A stretch of 64,000 nucleotides of DNA from Cellulomonas sp. PhB143 (GCF_003752595.1 NZ_RKIJ01000013.1:248001-312000), one strand, 5' to 3'. Shown: positions 30,404 to 39,463, counted from the stretch's first letter. Notes: a model not told the origin generated them from the sequence alone. Made by a program: numbers and translations.

Positions 30404-33093
30404 GCGGACAGGGCGTCCCGCACGCCGGCGAGCGCTGCCGGCAGCGCCGCGACGTCGGTGCCGCCGCCCTGCGCCATGTCGTCCTTGCCGCCGCCGCCGC
30501 CGCCGAGGACGCCCGCGGCGCCCTTGGCGAGCGCCCCGGCCCGCACCCCCGCGGCGCGGGCCGCGGCGTTCGTGACCACGACGACCTGCGGGCGGCCCTT
30601 GCTCGCGCCGCCGACGGCGACGACGGCCGGCCCGGACTCGCCGAGCCGCGCACGCACGTCCAGGGCGAGGGCGCGCAGGTCGTCGGCCGAGGCCACCTCG
30701 CCGGCGTCGTGCACGACGACGCGCGTGCCCGAGACCTCCTGCGCGCCGGCGGCGAGCGTCTGCGCCTGGGCCAGGAGCTGGCCCTGGCGGAGCGTCGCGA
30801 GCTCCTTCTCGGCGTCCTTCAGGCGCGAGACCAGCGAGCCGACGCGCGTGTGCAGCTCGTCAGGGCGCACGTTGAGCAGCCCGGAGAGCTGGCCCACGAG
30901 GGCGTGCTCCTTGGCCTGGAACCCGTACGCGCCGGAGCCGACGAGGGCGTCGACACGGCGCACGCCGGACCCGATCGACGACTCCCCGAGGAGCGTCACG
31001 AGACCGAGCTGGCCGGTCTGGCGCACGTGGGTCCCGGCGCACAGCTCGCGCGACCAGTCGTCGCCGATCGAGACGACCCGCACCTCGTTGCCGTACTTCT
31101 CCCCGAAGAGCGCCATGGCCCCGAGCGCCTTGGCGTCGGCGATCGGCATCACCCGGTCGGTGACCTCGAGGTTGTCCGCGAGGCGGGTGTTGACGCGCTC
31201 CTCGATCTCCGAAAGGACCCCCGCGGGCACCGCCCCGCTCGAGCGGAAGTCGAACCGGATGCGGCTGGGGGCGTTCTCCGAGCCTGCCTGCGTGTGGTCC
31301 GTGCCCAGCGACTCGTGGATCGCCTTGTGGATCATGTGCGTGGCCGAGTGCGCCTTGCTGATGGCCACGCGCCGCTCGCGGTCGATCTGCGCCGTGCCCG
31401 GGTCGCCGAGCGCCACGGTCCCCTCGGTCAGCCGGCCGCGGTGCACGGACAGCCCCTTGACCGGGCGCTGGACGTCGTCGACCTCGATGGTCGCGCCGCC
31501 GTCGAGCACGATGCTGCCCTGGTCGGCGAGCTGGCCGCCGGCCTCCGCGTAGAACGGGGTGCGGTCGAGGACGACCTCGACGTCCGCCGGGGCCGTCGCC
31601 GCGGGCGCGGGCACGCCGTCGACGATCAGGCCGGTGACGGTGACCGCGGCGTGGTCCTGGGTGTACCCGAGGAACTGCACGGGCGCGGAGAGCTGCTTCT
31701 CGACCGACTCGTAGGCGCCGAGGTCGGCTCCCCCGGTGCGCTTGGCGAGCGCGTCGGCGCGGGCGCGGGCGCGCTGCTCGGCCATGAGCGAGCGGAACGC
31801 CTTCTCGTCGACCTCGACGCCCTGCTCGGCGGCCATCTCCAGGGTCAGGTCGATCGGGAACCCGTAAGTGTCGTGCAGCGCGAACGCCTCGGCGCCGCCG
31901 AGCACCGCGCTCGCGGAGCCCCCGGTCCCGACGGACTCCTTCGCCCGCGCGACGGCGGTGTCGAGGATGGTCGTCCCGGCGACGAGGGTGCGCCGGAACG
32001 CGTCCTCCTCGGCGTAGGCGACCTGGGCGATCGTCTCGAAGCCCTCGGCGACCTCCGGGTATGACGGCGCCATGGCGTCGCGCGAGACCGGGAACAGGTG
32101 CGGCAGCGCCTCGTCCTCGACGCCCAGCAGCCGCATGGCGCGCACGGAGCGGCGGATCAGGCGGCGCAGGACGTAGCCGCGGCCCTCGTTGGAGGGGCGT
32201 ACGCCGTCGCCGATGGTCATCAGCGCGGAGCGCACGTGGTCGGCGACGACGCGCAGGCGCACGTCGTCCTCCGGGTCCGCGCCGTAGCGGCGGCCGGACA
32301 TCTCGGCGGCCGCCTCGAGGACGGGGAAGACCTCGTCGATCTCGTACATGTTCTGCTTGCCCTGGAGCAGGTACGCCAGACGCTCGAGGCCGGCGCCGGT
32401 GTCGATGCTCTTGTGCTCGAGCTCGCCGAGCAGCGGGTAGCTCTTGCCGAGGCCCTCGCCGCGCTCGTACTGGTCGAAGACGAGGTTCCAGAACTCGAGG
32501 TAGCGGTCCCCGCCCGGGTCGACCGTGCCGCCGGTCGCCTCGGGCCCGAACTCCGGACCGCGGTCGTAGTGCCACTCCGCGCAGGGGCCCGCGGGCCCGG
32601 GCCGGCCCGTGTCCCAGAAGTTCTCCTCGCGCGGCAGGCGCACGACGTGGCGCGGGTCGAGCCCGACGCCGTGCACGAGCGCGTCGTAGGCCTCCTCGTC
32701 CTGGTCCCAGGTCGTGACCCAGAGCCGGTCGCCGTCGAGCCCGTAGCCGCCGCGGTCGACGGGCGCCGTGATCAGCTCGAAGGCGAAGTCGATGGCCTCG
32801 CGCTTGAAGTAGTCGCCGAAGGAGAAGTTGCCGTTCATCTGGAAGAACGTGCCGTGGCGCGTGGTGCGCCCGACGTTCTCGATGTCGTTGGTCCGCAGGC
32901 ACTTCTGGACGCTCGTCGCGCGCGGCCACGGGGCCTGCTCGGTCCCGAGGATGTACGGGATGAACGGCACCATGCCCGCGATGGTGAACAGGATCGACGG
33001 GTCGGGCGAGACCAGCGACGCCGAGGGGACGACGGTGTGCTCGCGCTCGGCGAAGAAGTCGAGCCAACGCTTGCGGATCTCGGCGGTACGCAT
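30400..33093 (-). CDS. alaS: alanyl-tRNA synthetase
   Basis: Charges tRNA-Ala. 897 residues from the ATG at 33093 (MRTAEIRKRWLDFF). In order: class II catalytic core with motif 1 near HTVVPSASLVSPD and TRHGTFFQMNGNFSFGDYFK, the tRNA-binding helical domain, the editing domain with SKAHSATHMIHKAI and LCAGTHVRQTG (zinc-binding C and H residues), a coiled coil, and a C-terminal domain ending in a glycine run. A frame continues upstream of the ATG, but those codons are not AlaRS-like. Confidence 0.98.
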   Translation of the reverse strand: MRTAEIRKRWLDFFAEREHTVVPSASLVSPDPSILFTIAGMVPFIPYILGTEQAPWPRATSVQKCLRTNDIENVGRTTRHGTFFQMNGNFSFGDYFKREAIDFAFELITAPVDRGGYGLDGDRLWVTTWDQDEEAYDALVHGVGLDPRHVVRLPREENFWDTGRPGPAGPCAEWHYDRGPEFGPEATGGTVDPGGDRYLEFWNLVFDQYERGEGLGKSYPLLGELEHKSIDTGAGLERLAYLLQGKQNMYEIDEVFPVLEAAAEMSGRRYGADPEDDVRLRVVADHVRSALMTIGDGVRPSNEGRGYVLRRLIRRSVRAMRLLGVEDEALPHLFPVSRDAMAPSYPEVAEGFETIAQVAYAEEDAFRRTLVAGTTILDTAVARAKESVGTGGSASAVLGGAEAFALHDTYGFPIDLTLEMAAEQGVEVDEKAFRSLMAEQRARARADALAKRTGGADLGAYESVEKQLSAPVQFLGYTQDHAAVTVTGLIVDGVPAPAATAPADVEVVLDRTPFYAEAGGQLADQGSIVLDGGATIEVDDVQRPVKGLSVHRGRLTEGTVALGDPGTAQIDRERRVAISKAHSATHMIHKAIHESLGTDHTQAGSENAPSRIRFDFRSSGAVPAGVLSEIEERVNTRLADNLEVTDRVMPIADAKALGAMALFGEKYGNEVRVVSIGDDWSRELCAGTHVRQTGQLGLVTLLGESSIGSGVRRVDALVGSGAYGFQAKEHALVGQLSGLLNVRPDELHTRVGSLVSRLKDAEKELATLRQGQLLAQAQTLAAGAQEVSGTRVVVHDAGEVASADDLRALALDVRARLGESGPAVVAVGGASKGRPQVVVVTNAAARAAGVRAGALAKGAAGVLGGGGGGKDDMAQGGGTDVAALPAALAGVRDALSA

Positions 33094-33188
33094 GGTGTCC
33101 TTCGGTCGGTTGTGCTTCGTGACGGGTGAGGGTGCGCTCGGTGGACGGCGGCGTGGCCCGGCAGCGGGCCCCGTGGCCCACCTGGTCA

Positions 33189-33194
33189 AGCCTA
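33189..33194 (-). promoter_or_regulatory. -10 hexamer TAGGCT before alaS, sharing the DUF6167 stop codon
   Basis: TAGGCT on the minus strand. Its TAG is the stop of the small membrane-protein gene upstream; the alaS ATG follows after about 95 nt. Confidence 0.4.
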
Positions 33195-33512
33195 GAAGAA
33201 CGAGTAGCCGAGGAGGTCCTCGTCGTGCTCGGCTGCCGCGCGGCGGTGGCGGGCGGACGCGGGCTCGGCGGGGACCTGACCCTCGGCGAGCAGCGAGGCG
33301 CGCAGCTCGGCCTCCCGCCGTGCGCGTGCCTCGCCGAACTCCGTGCGGAAGACGCGCACGAGCTCGAGCCCCCGCGCCCCGGCGTCGTCCAGGCGCCCCG
33401 TGGCCGCGTCGACGACCGCCGAGGGCGCGAACCGCGCGGCGACCTGCCGGCCCTTGACCACGACGACGACGGTCACCCCGACCCCGACGCCGACCCAGAA
33501 CAGGCGCCGCAT
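33192..33512 (-). CDS. small membrane-anchored protein, DUF6167-like
   Basis: 106 residues. An N-terminal membrane helix RLFWVGVGVGVTVVVVVKG is followed by a helical, charged cytoplasmic part (VFRTEFGEARARREAELRASLL) and a short acidic tail ending in two phenylalanines. It starts 1 nt inside the DUF948 stop (TGATG), so the two are coupled. This pair precedes alaS in many actinobacteria, as I recall (DUF948 then DUF6167). No function is known to me. Its TAG stop overlaps a -10 hexamer. Confidence 0.8.
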   Translation of the reverse strand: MRRLFWVGVGVGVTVVVVVKGRQVAARFAPSAVVDAATGRLDDAGARGLELVRVFRTEFGEARARREAELRASLLAEGQVPAEPASARHRRAAAEHDEDLLGYSFF

Positions 33513-33916
33513 CAGTGTCCCGCCCCGGTCTCGGCGTCGGTCGCCGCGTGGCCGCCGGTCCCGCGCGCGGCGCCGGAGGCCTTCGCGAACGCCTGGCGCA
33601 CGCCGTAGCTGAACGCGGCGACCTTGACCAGCGGGCGCCCGAGCGTCGCCGCCCAGAGGCCCGACAGCGCGGAGACGTTCGCGCTGACCTGCGCCGCCGA
33701 GGTGGTGATCGTGTCGACCTTCTCCATCTGGGAGTTCGCGGAGACGATGGTCTGCGCGGCCTCGTCGAGGATCGGCACGGTGTGCTGGGTGGCCTCCTTG
33801 ACGCTCGCCGTCGCCTCGTCGAAGAACCGTCCGAGCTTGACGAGCGGGATCGCGAGCGCGCCGACCAGCAGCACGAACGCGATCGCCGCCACGAGTCCAG
33901 CGATGTCTCCGACCAT
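33512..33916 (-). CDS. DUF948 membrane protein
   Basis: 134 residues. One N-terminal membrane helix (AGLVAAIAFVLLVGALAIPLVKLG), then a helical region reminiscent of chemoreceptor stalks (EATASVKEATQHTVPILDEAAQTIVSANSQMEKVDTI), then VKVAAFSYGVRQAFA and a low-complexity tail. DUF948 proteins are conserved but uncharacterised. It is the first gene of a DUF948-DUF6167 pair upstream of alaS, with its own TAGTGT hexamer. Confidence 0.85.
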   Translation of the reverse strand: MVGDIAGLVAAIAFVLLVGALAIPLVKLGRFFDEATASVKEATQHTVPILDEAAQTIVSANSQMEKVDTITTSAAQVSANVSALSGLWAATLGRPLVKVAAFSYGVRQAFAKASGAARGTGGHAATDAETGAGH

Positions 33917-33977
33917 GGCCTGCGCTCCTTCGTCCGATGAGGTGCCCGACGGCGTGCCTCGCCGCGGTCCGGACGGA

Positions 33978-33983
33978 ACACTA
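33978..33983 (-). promoter_or_regulatory. -10 hexamer TAGTGT of the DUF948 gene
   Basis: TAGTGT on the minus strand about 62 nt before the DUF948 ATG, immediately beyond the rpsD hairpin at 33993-34062. Same hexamer as the pyr operon. Confidence 0.45.
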
Positions 33984-33992
33984 CCGCCCGTG

Positions 33993-34062
33993 CACGAGAC
34001 GCCCCGGCCGGGACGCGGTCACCGCCGGGCGGTGGCCACGTCCCGTCACGGGGCGTCTCGTG
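33993..34062 (-). terminator. large stem-loop terminator downstream of rpsD
   Basis: CACGAGACGCCCC (33993-34005) pairs perfectly with GGGGCGTCTCGTG (34050-34062), a 13-bp outer stem. Inside, GGGACG pairs with CGTCCC, and a 9-bp stem with one G-T wobble tops it. There is no T-run. It begins about 50 nt after the rpsD stop. Confidence 0.7.
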
Positions 34063-34113
34063 GTGGTGCTCATGGCCGCCGGGGGGTTCCACGCGGCCGG
34101 TCGAGCGGGTGGG

Positions 34114-34740
34114 TCAGCGGGCGTAGTACTCGACGACCAGCTGGACCTCGCACTGCACGGGGACCTCGGCGCGCTTGGGGCGGCGCACGAGGGAGGCGCT
34201 CAGCTTCTCGAGCTGGACGTCGAGGTAGCCCGGGACGGCGGGGAGCACGTCGCGGTGCGCGCCGGCCGCGGCGACCTGGAACGGCGTCGTTGCCTGGCTC
34301 TTCGGCTTGACCTGGACCGTCTGGCCCGGCTTCACCTTGAACGAGGGGCGGTCCACGATCTTGCCGTCGACGAGGATGTGGCGGTGCACCACGCCCTGGC
34401 GGGCCTGGAGGATCGTGCGGGCGAAGCCGGCGCGGAGCACCAGCGCGTCCAGGCGCGTCTCGAGCGTCTCGACGAGCGCCTCACCGGTCAGGCCGGAGTC
34501 CTTGCGGGCCTCCTCGTAGGCCCGGGCGAGCTGCTTCTCGCGGAGCATGTACTGGGCGCGCAGACGCTGCTTCTCGCGCAGACGGACCGCGTAGTCCGAC
34601 TCGGTGCGGCGACGGGCGCGGCCGTGCTCGCCCGGGGGGTACGGACGCTTCTCGAAGTGCTTGACGGCCTTGGGAGTCAGGGCGATGCCCAGCGCGCGGC
34701 TCAGGCGAACCTGGCGGCGCGAACGCGTCACGGAAGTCAC
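34114..34740 (-). CDS. rpsD: 30S ribosomal protein S4
   Basis: Primary 16S rRNA-binding protein. 208 residues from the GTG at 34740 (VTSVTRSRRQVRLSRALG), with GGAGAGG 7 nt upstream; a second GTG three codons in is the alternative. It shows KRPYPPGEHGRARRR and the S4 RNA-binding domain RLDALVLRAGFARTILQARQGVVHRHILVDG. It lacks zinc-binding cysteines (C-minus form). Unlike in mycobacteria, where rpsD lies in the rpoA cluster, it is monocistronic here between rarA and DUF948, with its own promoter, a long leader and a terminator. Confidence 0.97.
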   Translation of the reverse strand: MTSVTRSRRQVRLSRALGIALTPKAVKHFEKRPYPPGEHGRARRRTESDYAVRLREKQRLRAQYMLREKQLARAYEEARKDSGLTGEALVETLETRLDALVLRAGFARTILQARQGVVHRHILVDGKIVDRPSFKVKPGQTVQVKPKSQATTPFQVAAAGAHRDVLPAVPGYLDVQLEKLSASLVRRPKRAEVPVQCEVQLVVEYYAR

Positions 34741-34905
34741 AGAGATACCTCTCCTGTCGTGTGGATCGAACGTCACACCCGGGACGGCGCAGGTGCCGCC
34801 GGGTGCGGGACCAGCCGATGGACCGCCGTCGTGCGCACGCTCGTGAGGTGCGCGGCGATCAGGGGGCCGAGGTCCCAGGGAGCTGCCGAGGACGGCAACC
34901 GCACC
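34741..34905 (-). other. about 160-nt 5' leader of rpsD
   Basis: The distance from the -10 at 34906-34911 to the GTG leaves a leader far longer than others in the window. No reading frame of note is present. S4 autoregulates through leader RNA in several bacteria; I cannot fold this one by eye. Confidence 0.35.
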
Positions 34906-34911
34906 AGTCTA
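34906..34911 (-). promoter_or_regulatory. -10 hexamer TAGACT of rpsD, sharing the rarA stop codon
   Basis: The minus strand reads CGC-TAG-ACT: TAG stops rarA and starts the hexamer TAGACTGG. Confidence 0.55.
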
Positions 34912-36318
34912 GCGCACGGGCGGGGTGCCGTCGGCGCGGGCGAGGATCTCGCGCACCCGCGCGAGCCGCTCGCCGACCGACCGCTCGAAACCGCGGTCGC
35001 TGGGCTCGTAGTAGCGCGCTCCGGCCAGCTCCTCGGGCAGGTAGGCCTGGGACGCTACGGCGTGCGGCGCGTCGTGCGCGTACCGGTAGCCCTTGCCGTG
35101 CCCGAGGCCCTTCGCCCCCGCGTAGTGCGCGTCGCGCAGGTGCGCCGGCACGGAGCCGGCGCGGCCCGCCCGCACGTCCGCGAGCGCCGCGTCGATGCCG
35201 AGGTACGCCGCGTTGGACTTGGGGGCGGTGGCGAGGTGCACCACGGCCTCGGCGAGCACGATGCGGGCCTCCGGCATGCCGATCATCGCGACGGCCTGGG
35301 CGGCCGCGACCGCCGTCTGCAGCGCGCTGGGGTCGGCGAGCCCGACGTCCTCGGCGGCCGAGATGATGATCCGCCGCGCGATGAAGCGCGGGTCCTCCCC
35401 GGCGGCGATCATCCGAGCGAGGTAGTGCAGGGAGGCGTCCACGTCGGAGCCGCGCACGGACTTGATGAAGGCGCTGATCACGTCGTAGTGCTGGTCCCCG
35501 TCGCGGTCGTACCGCACGGCAGCGACGTCGATGGCGCGCTCGACGGCGGCGAGGTCCACCAGCGGCGGCGCACCGTCGTCGGAGCCCGCCGAGACGACCG
35601 GGCCCGCCGAGAGGACCGAGCCCGCCGCCGCCTCGAGGATCGTCAGGGCCTTGCGGGCGTCCCCGCCGGCCAGCCGCAGCAGGTGCTCCTCCGCGTCCTG
35701 CGCGAGGCGCACCTCCCCCGCGAGGCCTCGCTCGTCGGCGACCGCCCGCCGCACGAGCGCGCGCACGTCCTCGGTCCCGAGCGGCTGCAGGGTCAGCAGC
35801 AGCGAGCGAGAGAGCAGCGGCGAGTTGACCGAGAAGCTGGGGTTCTCCGTCGTCGCGGCGACGAGCGTGACCCAGCGGTTCTCCACGCTGGGCAGCAGGG
35901 CGTCCTGCTGGGACTTCGAGAAGCGGTGCACCTCGTCGACGAAGAGGACGGTCTCCTCCCCGCCGGCCGCGAGCCGGCGGCGCGCGTCCTCCACGACGGC
36001 GCGCACGTCCCGCACACCGGCGGTGACCGCCGAGAGCTCCACGAAGCGTCGCCCGGACGTCGCCGCGACGACGTACGCGAGCGTCGTCTTGCCGGTGCCG
36101 GGCGGCCCCCAGAGGATCACGGACCCGGGCGCGGCGCGCCGCTGCCCCGGCCCGGCGGGCTCGACGAGGCGACGCAGCGGCGAGCCCGGGGCGAGCAGGT
36201 GCTCCTGCCCCGCGACCTCGTCCAGGGACGCCGGGCGCATCCGCACGGCCAGCGGCGCGCCGGGCGCCGGGCTGGGCGTGCCGTGCGCGCCGGTCGTCGT
36301 GGACTCGAACAGATCCAT
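34909..36318 (-). CDS. rarA: replication-associated recombination protein A (RarA/MgsA)
   Basis: AAA+ ATPase of the clamp-loader clade acting at stalled forks. 469 residues. Walker A GPPGTGKT is at residues 71-78, Walker [10 protein letters not shown] is near 125-133, then [13 protein letters not shown], the sensor [16 protein letters not shown], and the tetramerisation domain [26 protein letters not shown] with [10 protein letters not shown]. The gene sits near alaS as in M. tuberculosis (Rv2559c, from memory). TAGGCT lies 6 nt before the ATG, so it is probably leaderless; its TAG stop is inside the rpsD -10. Confidence 0.96.
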   Translation of the reverse strand: MDLFESTTTGAHGTPSPAPGAPLAVRMRPASLDEVAGQEHLLAPGSPLRRLVEPAGPGQRRAAPGSVILWGPPGTGKTTLAYVVAATSGRRFVELSAVTAGVRDVRAVVEDARRRLAAGGEETVLFVDEVHRFSKSQQDALLPSVENRWVTLVAATTENPSFSVNSPLLSRSLLLTLQPLGTEDVRALVRRAVADERGLAGEVRLAQDAEEHLLRLAGGDARKALTILEAAAGSVLSAGPVVSAGSDDGAPPLVDLAAVERAIDVAAVRYDRDGDQHYDVISAFIKSVRGSDVDASLHYLARMIAAGEDPRFIARRIIISAAEDVGLADPSALQTAVAAAQAVAMIGMPEARIVLAEAVVHLATAPKSNAAYLGIDAALADVRAGRAGSVPAHLRDAHYAGAKGLGHGKGYRYAHDAPHAVASQAYLPEELAGARYYEPSDRGFERSVGERLARVREILARADGTPPVR

Positions 36319-36324
36319 GGCACG

Positions 36325-36330
36325 AGCCTA
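36325..36330 (-). promoter_or_regulatory. -10 hexamer TAGGCT of rarA, leaderless
   Basis: TAGGCT then CGTGCC and the ATG at 36318. Divergent from the MMPL promoter 65 bp away. Confidence 0.45.
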
Positions 36331-36394
36331 CGGAAGCCCACCGACACCACCGGACCCCGGCCGGACGCGCGCCTCGTCGGCCGCACCGAGATGG

Positions 36395-36400
36395 CATGCT
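36395..36400 (+). promoter_or_regulatory. -10 hexamer CATGCT of the MMPL gene, leaderless
   Basis: CATGCT-GGCGTC-GTG. Fifteen bases match the RHH operon start at 20860-20874 apart from the first base of the start codon. Confidence 0.45.
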
Positions 36401-36406
36401 GGCGTC

Positions 36407-38644
36407 GTGCTCGAGACCCTCGGACGTCGTGTCGCCCGCCGCCCCCGCACCACCGTCGTCGTGTGGGCCGTGCTCGCCGTCGCGGGGTTCGCCCTCGCGC
36501 TGCTCGGCGTGCAGGGCCAGAACCTCTTCGACCGCATCACGACGGGCGAGCCCACGGTGCCGGGGTCGCAGAGCGCGCACGCGAACGAGCTGGTCTCCGC
36601 CGGTGCGGACGACGGCGAGTCGATCACCCTGCTGGTCGACGGCGTCGACCCGGCGGACGCGGACGTCGCCACGGTCATGTCCGGCGTCGCGGACGACCTG
36701 CGCGCGCTCGACGGCGTGGACACGGTCATCGACCCGTACGTGCTGCCCGAGGGGCTCGACAACCCGGCTGCGGCGAGCCTCCTCGCGAAGGACGGCCACG
36801 GCTTCGTGGTCGAGGTCACCCTCGACGCGGACCTGGACGACGACGCGCTCGCCCAGGACAGCGCGGCCGTCGTCGACCGCCTCGACGCCGTCGACTCCGA
36901 CCTGCAGGACGTCGCGCCGGGCGCGACGGGCCTGGTCGGCAGCAACGACCTCATCGTCGAGGCGATCACCGGGCAGGTGCAGCAGGACCTGCGCACCGGG
37001 GAGGCCGTGGCGCTGCCCGTCGCACTGGTGATCATGGTGCTCGTCTTCGGCGGGTTCCTCGCGGCGGCGATGCCCCTCGTCGGTGCGATCGCCTCGATCG
37101 GCGCGGGGCTCGGCGTCCTGTTCGGCATGACGTACTGGTTCGAGGTCGACGCGTCGGTCGTCAACGTCGTCACCCTGCTCGGCCTGGGCCTGTCCGTCGA
37201 CTACGGGCTGCTGGTCGTCTCCCGCTACCGCGAGGAGCTGCACGCCGCGATCGACGGCGGCGCGCTGCCCCCGAGGCGCCGGCGGCGCGGGGACGACGTC
37301 GTGCACACGGCGCTGGAGCGGACCATGGGCTCCGCCGGGCGCACCGTCGCGTTCTCCGCGCTGATCGTCGCGATCTCGATCGCGGGCCTGACCGTCTTCA
37401 GCCCGGACATCCTGCGCTCGATCGGCGCCGCCGGGTGCGCGGTCGTGGTGATCGCCGCCGCGACAGCCCTGACCCTCGTCCCCGCGCTGCTGGTGCTCAG
37501 CGGGCGGCGCCTCGCCCGCCCCGGCGCCCTGGGCAGGGTCCCCGGCCTGCGCCGGCTCGTGCACCGCACGTCCGACGTCACCACCGACGTGGGCGCGTTC
37601 TCGCGTCTCGCCGGGTGGGTCCAGCGCCGGCGCTGGCCCGTGCTCGTCGGGTCGGTCGCCCTCCTGGTCCTGCTCGCGCTGCCGCTGCTCGGCCTGCAGA
37701 TGCGCAACACCACCATCGCGCTCCTGCCCGCGGACGCCCCGCAGCGCGAGTTCGTGGAGACCCTCGACGAGCAGTACGCCCCCAGCCCCGAGCTCTTCGT
37801 CGTCACGGACTCCACGCCCGAGGCCGCCGACGCCTGGGCCGCCGACGTCGAGAAGGTCGACGGCGTCGACCACGTCTCCGCGGCGAGCGCCACCGCGCCG
37901 GGCGCCTCGACGAGCGTCGTGAGCGTCTACCTGGACACCGACGACGCGGGCGGCGCGGCCGCGGAGCAGGCCGTGCGCGACGTCCGCGCCCTCGACGCCC
38001 CCTTCGAGACGTGGGTGGGCGGCCAGGCCGCCGGGCAGATCGACTTCGTCGATGCCATGCACGAGCGGGTGTGGTGGGCGCTCGGGATCGTCGTGATCGC
38101 CACGTTCGTGCTGCTGCTGCTGATGACGGGGTCGGTCGTCATCCCGGTCCAGGCGCTGGTGACCAACGCCCTCTCGCTCGCCGCGAGCCTCGGCGTCCTC
38201 GTGCTCGTCTTCCAGGACGGCCACCTGTCCGGGCTGCTCGGGTTCGACCCCGTGGGCGGCATCGAGACCTACGTCGTCGCCCTCGTGGTCGCCTTCGCGT
38301 TCGGTCTCGCGACCGACTACGAGGTGTTCCTGCTCTCGCGCGTCAAGGAGCTGCACGACGCGGGCGTCGGGCCGGACGAGGCGGTCCGCGCGGGACTGCA
38401 GCGCTCGGGCCGCATCATCACGTCCGCCGCGGCCATCATCGTCGTCGTGTTCGCCGGCTTCGTGGCCGGGGACCTGCTGGTGATCAAGGAGGTCGGCTTC
38501 GCGCTCGCGGTCGCCGTGCTCGTCGACGCCACCCTGGTGCGTCTCCTGCTGGTCCCGGCCACCCTCACGGTGCTGGGGCGGACGGCGTGGTGGGCGCCCG
38601 CCCCGGTGCGCCGCCTGACGGACCGGGTCGCCCTGCGCCACTGA
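36407..38644 (+). CDS. MMPL-family membrane transporter
   Basis: 745 residues from the GTG at 36407 (VLETLGRRVARRPRTTVVVW). Layout is RND/MMPL: helix 1 (about 17-35), a large extracytoplasmic domain, helices 2-6 with GLGLSVDYGLLVVSRYREEL carrying the proton-relay Asp, then a repeat: helix 7, a second domain, and helices 8-12 with AFAFGLATDYEVFLLSRVKE. In mycobacteria such proteins export lipids; the substrate here is unknown. The last 80 bp overlap the convergent GNAT gene. Confidence 0.93.
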   Translation: MLETLGRRVARRPRTTVVVWAVLAVAGFALALLGVQGQNLFDRITTGEPTVPGSQSAHANELVSAGADDGESITLLVDGVDPADADVATVMSGVADDLRALDGVDTVIDPYVLPEGLDNPAAASLLAKDGHGFVVEVTLDADLDDDALAQDSAAVVDRLDAVDSDLQDVAPGATGLVGSNDLIVEAITGQVQQDLRTGEAVALPVALVIMVLVFGGFLAAAMPLVGAIASIGAGLGVLFGMTYWFEVDASVVNVVTLLGLGLSVDYGLLVVSRYREELHAAIDGGALPPRRRRRGDDVVHTALERTMGSAGRTVAFSALIVAISIAGLTVFSPDILRSIGAAGCAVVVIAAATALTLVPALLVLSGRRLARPGALGRVPGLRRLVHRTSDVTTDVGAFSRLAGWVQRRRWPVLVGSVALLVLLALPLLGLQMRNTTIALLPADAPQREFVETLDEQYAPSPELFVVTDSTPEAADAWAADVEKVDGVDHVSAASATAPGASTSVVSVYLDTDDAGGAAAEQAVRDVRALDAPFETWVGGQAAGQIDFVDAMHERVWWALGIVVIATFVLLLLMTGSVVIPVQALVTNALSLAASLGVLVLVFQDGHLSGLLGFDPVGGIETYVVALVVAFAFGLATDYEVFLLSRVKELHDAGVGPDEAVRAGLQRSGRIITSAAAIIVVVFAGFVAGDLLVIKEVGFALAVAVLVDATLVRLLLVPATLTVLGRTAWWAPAPVRRLTDRVALRH

Positions 38645-39443
38645 CCCGGACCCGCCACCCCGCGAACTCCTGCCCGACGACGAACCCGAGCCTCGCGTAG
38701 ACGGCCCGCGCGGCGTCGTTGTCGGCATACATCCCGAGCGTGGCGTACGGGGCGTGGGCGAGCGCGACGGCCGCCGCACCGGCCACGACGGCGGACCCCA
38801 GCCCCGCGCCACGCGCGTGCGGCACGGTCGCGACGCCACCGATCTCCCACCCCGCCGGGTGCACCGAGGCCCCCGCGACGGACAGCAGCTCCCCGGTGGC
38901 CGCGGACCGCACCCCCCACCACCGGGTGGCGAGGTCGGTCGGGTCGAGCTCGGCACCGGGGTTCCCCGCCGCGAGGGCGCCGAGCACCGCCGCGCGGTCC
39001 GCGTCGCCCGAGAGCTCACGAGCCGCGGGGCCGCCCGCCGCACCGGCCCACGCCGGCGGCGTCGTCGTGGACCACCAGTCCCACGCGGACGTGGCCGGGC
39101 GCCCGAGGATCTCCGGCAGGGGCGGCGCACCCGCCCGCGTCGGCTCGAGGACGTCGAGGGTCGCCGTGCCGCGGGGGACGCACCCGCCCACGACCTGCGC
39201 AGCGTCGTCCGGCCCCGGCAGCCCGCCGGCGCGGGCGACCGCGAGGATCAGCTCCGCCGCGGCCTCGGGCTCCCCGAGCGCCCACAGGGCCAGGCGGTCC
39301 GGTCCGCTGCGTCCGCCGGGCGTGGGCCAGCCGGGCGCGGCGCCGCCGGGGCGCGACGGCTCGACGGCCGCGGCCAGCAGGAGGCACGCGCCGGGGCTGC
39401 TCCAGGTCGCGCGGACGTCGCGCCTCGCCCCCTCGACCCGCAC
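38565..39443 (-). CDS. GNAT N-acetyltransferase
   Basis: 292 residues. The C-terminal GNAT domain is clear: WEIGGVATVPHARGAGLGSAVVAGAAAVALA (acetyl-CoA loop R-G-A-G-L-G) followed by TLGMYADNDAARAVYARLGFVVGQEFAGWRV. The N-terminal 140 residues are Ala/Gly/Pro-rich and poorly defined, perhaps a degenerate first GNAT half. The GTG start at 39443 is uncertain; no -10 or ribosome binding site is seen and the aspS terminator lies just upstream. The 3' end overlaps the MMPL gene by 80 bp. Substrate unknown. Confidence 0.78.
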   Translation of the reverse strand: MRVEGARRDVRATWSSPGACLLLAAAVEPSRPGGAAPGWPTPGGRSGPDRLALWALGEPEAAAELILAVARAGGLPGPDDAAQVVGGCVPRGTATLDVLEPTRAGAPPLPEILGRPATSAWDWWSTTTPPAWAGAAGGPAARELSGDADRAAVLGALAAGNPGAELDPTDLATRWWGVRSAATGELLSVAGASVHPAGWEIGGVATVPHARGAGLGSAVVAGAAAVALAHAPYATLGMYADNDAARAVYARLGFVVGQEFAGWRVRVSGAGRPGPSGGAPGRAPTTPSAPAP

Positions 39444-39463
39444 CCACGGGTGCGCACGCCAAC

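Noticed and set aside
33094-34092. Long in-frame extension upstream of the alaS ATG
   Set aside because: It crosses two membrane-protein genes in the wrong frame and the family N-terminus begins exactly at 33093.
33937-38700. 1587-codon plus-strand open frame across rpsD, rarA and the MMPL gene
   Set aside because: It runs antisense to or out of frame with well-supported genes and has no recognisable domain; GC bias removes stop codons.
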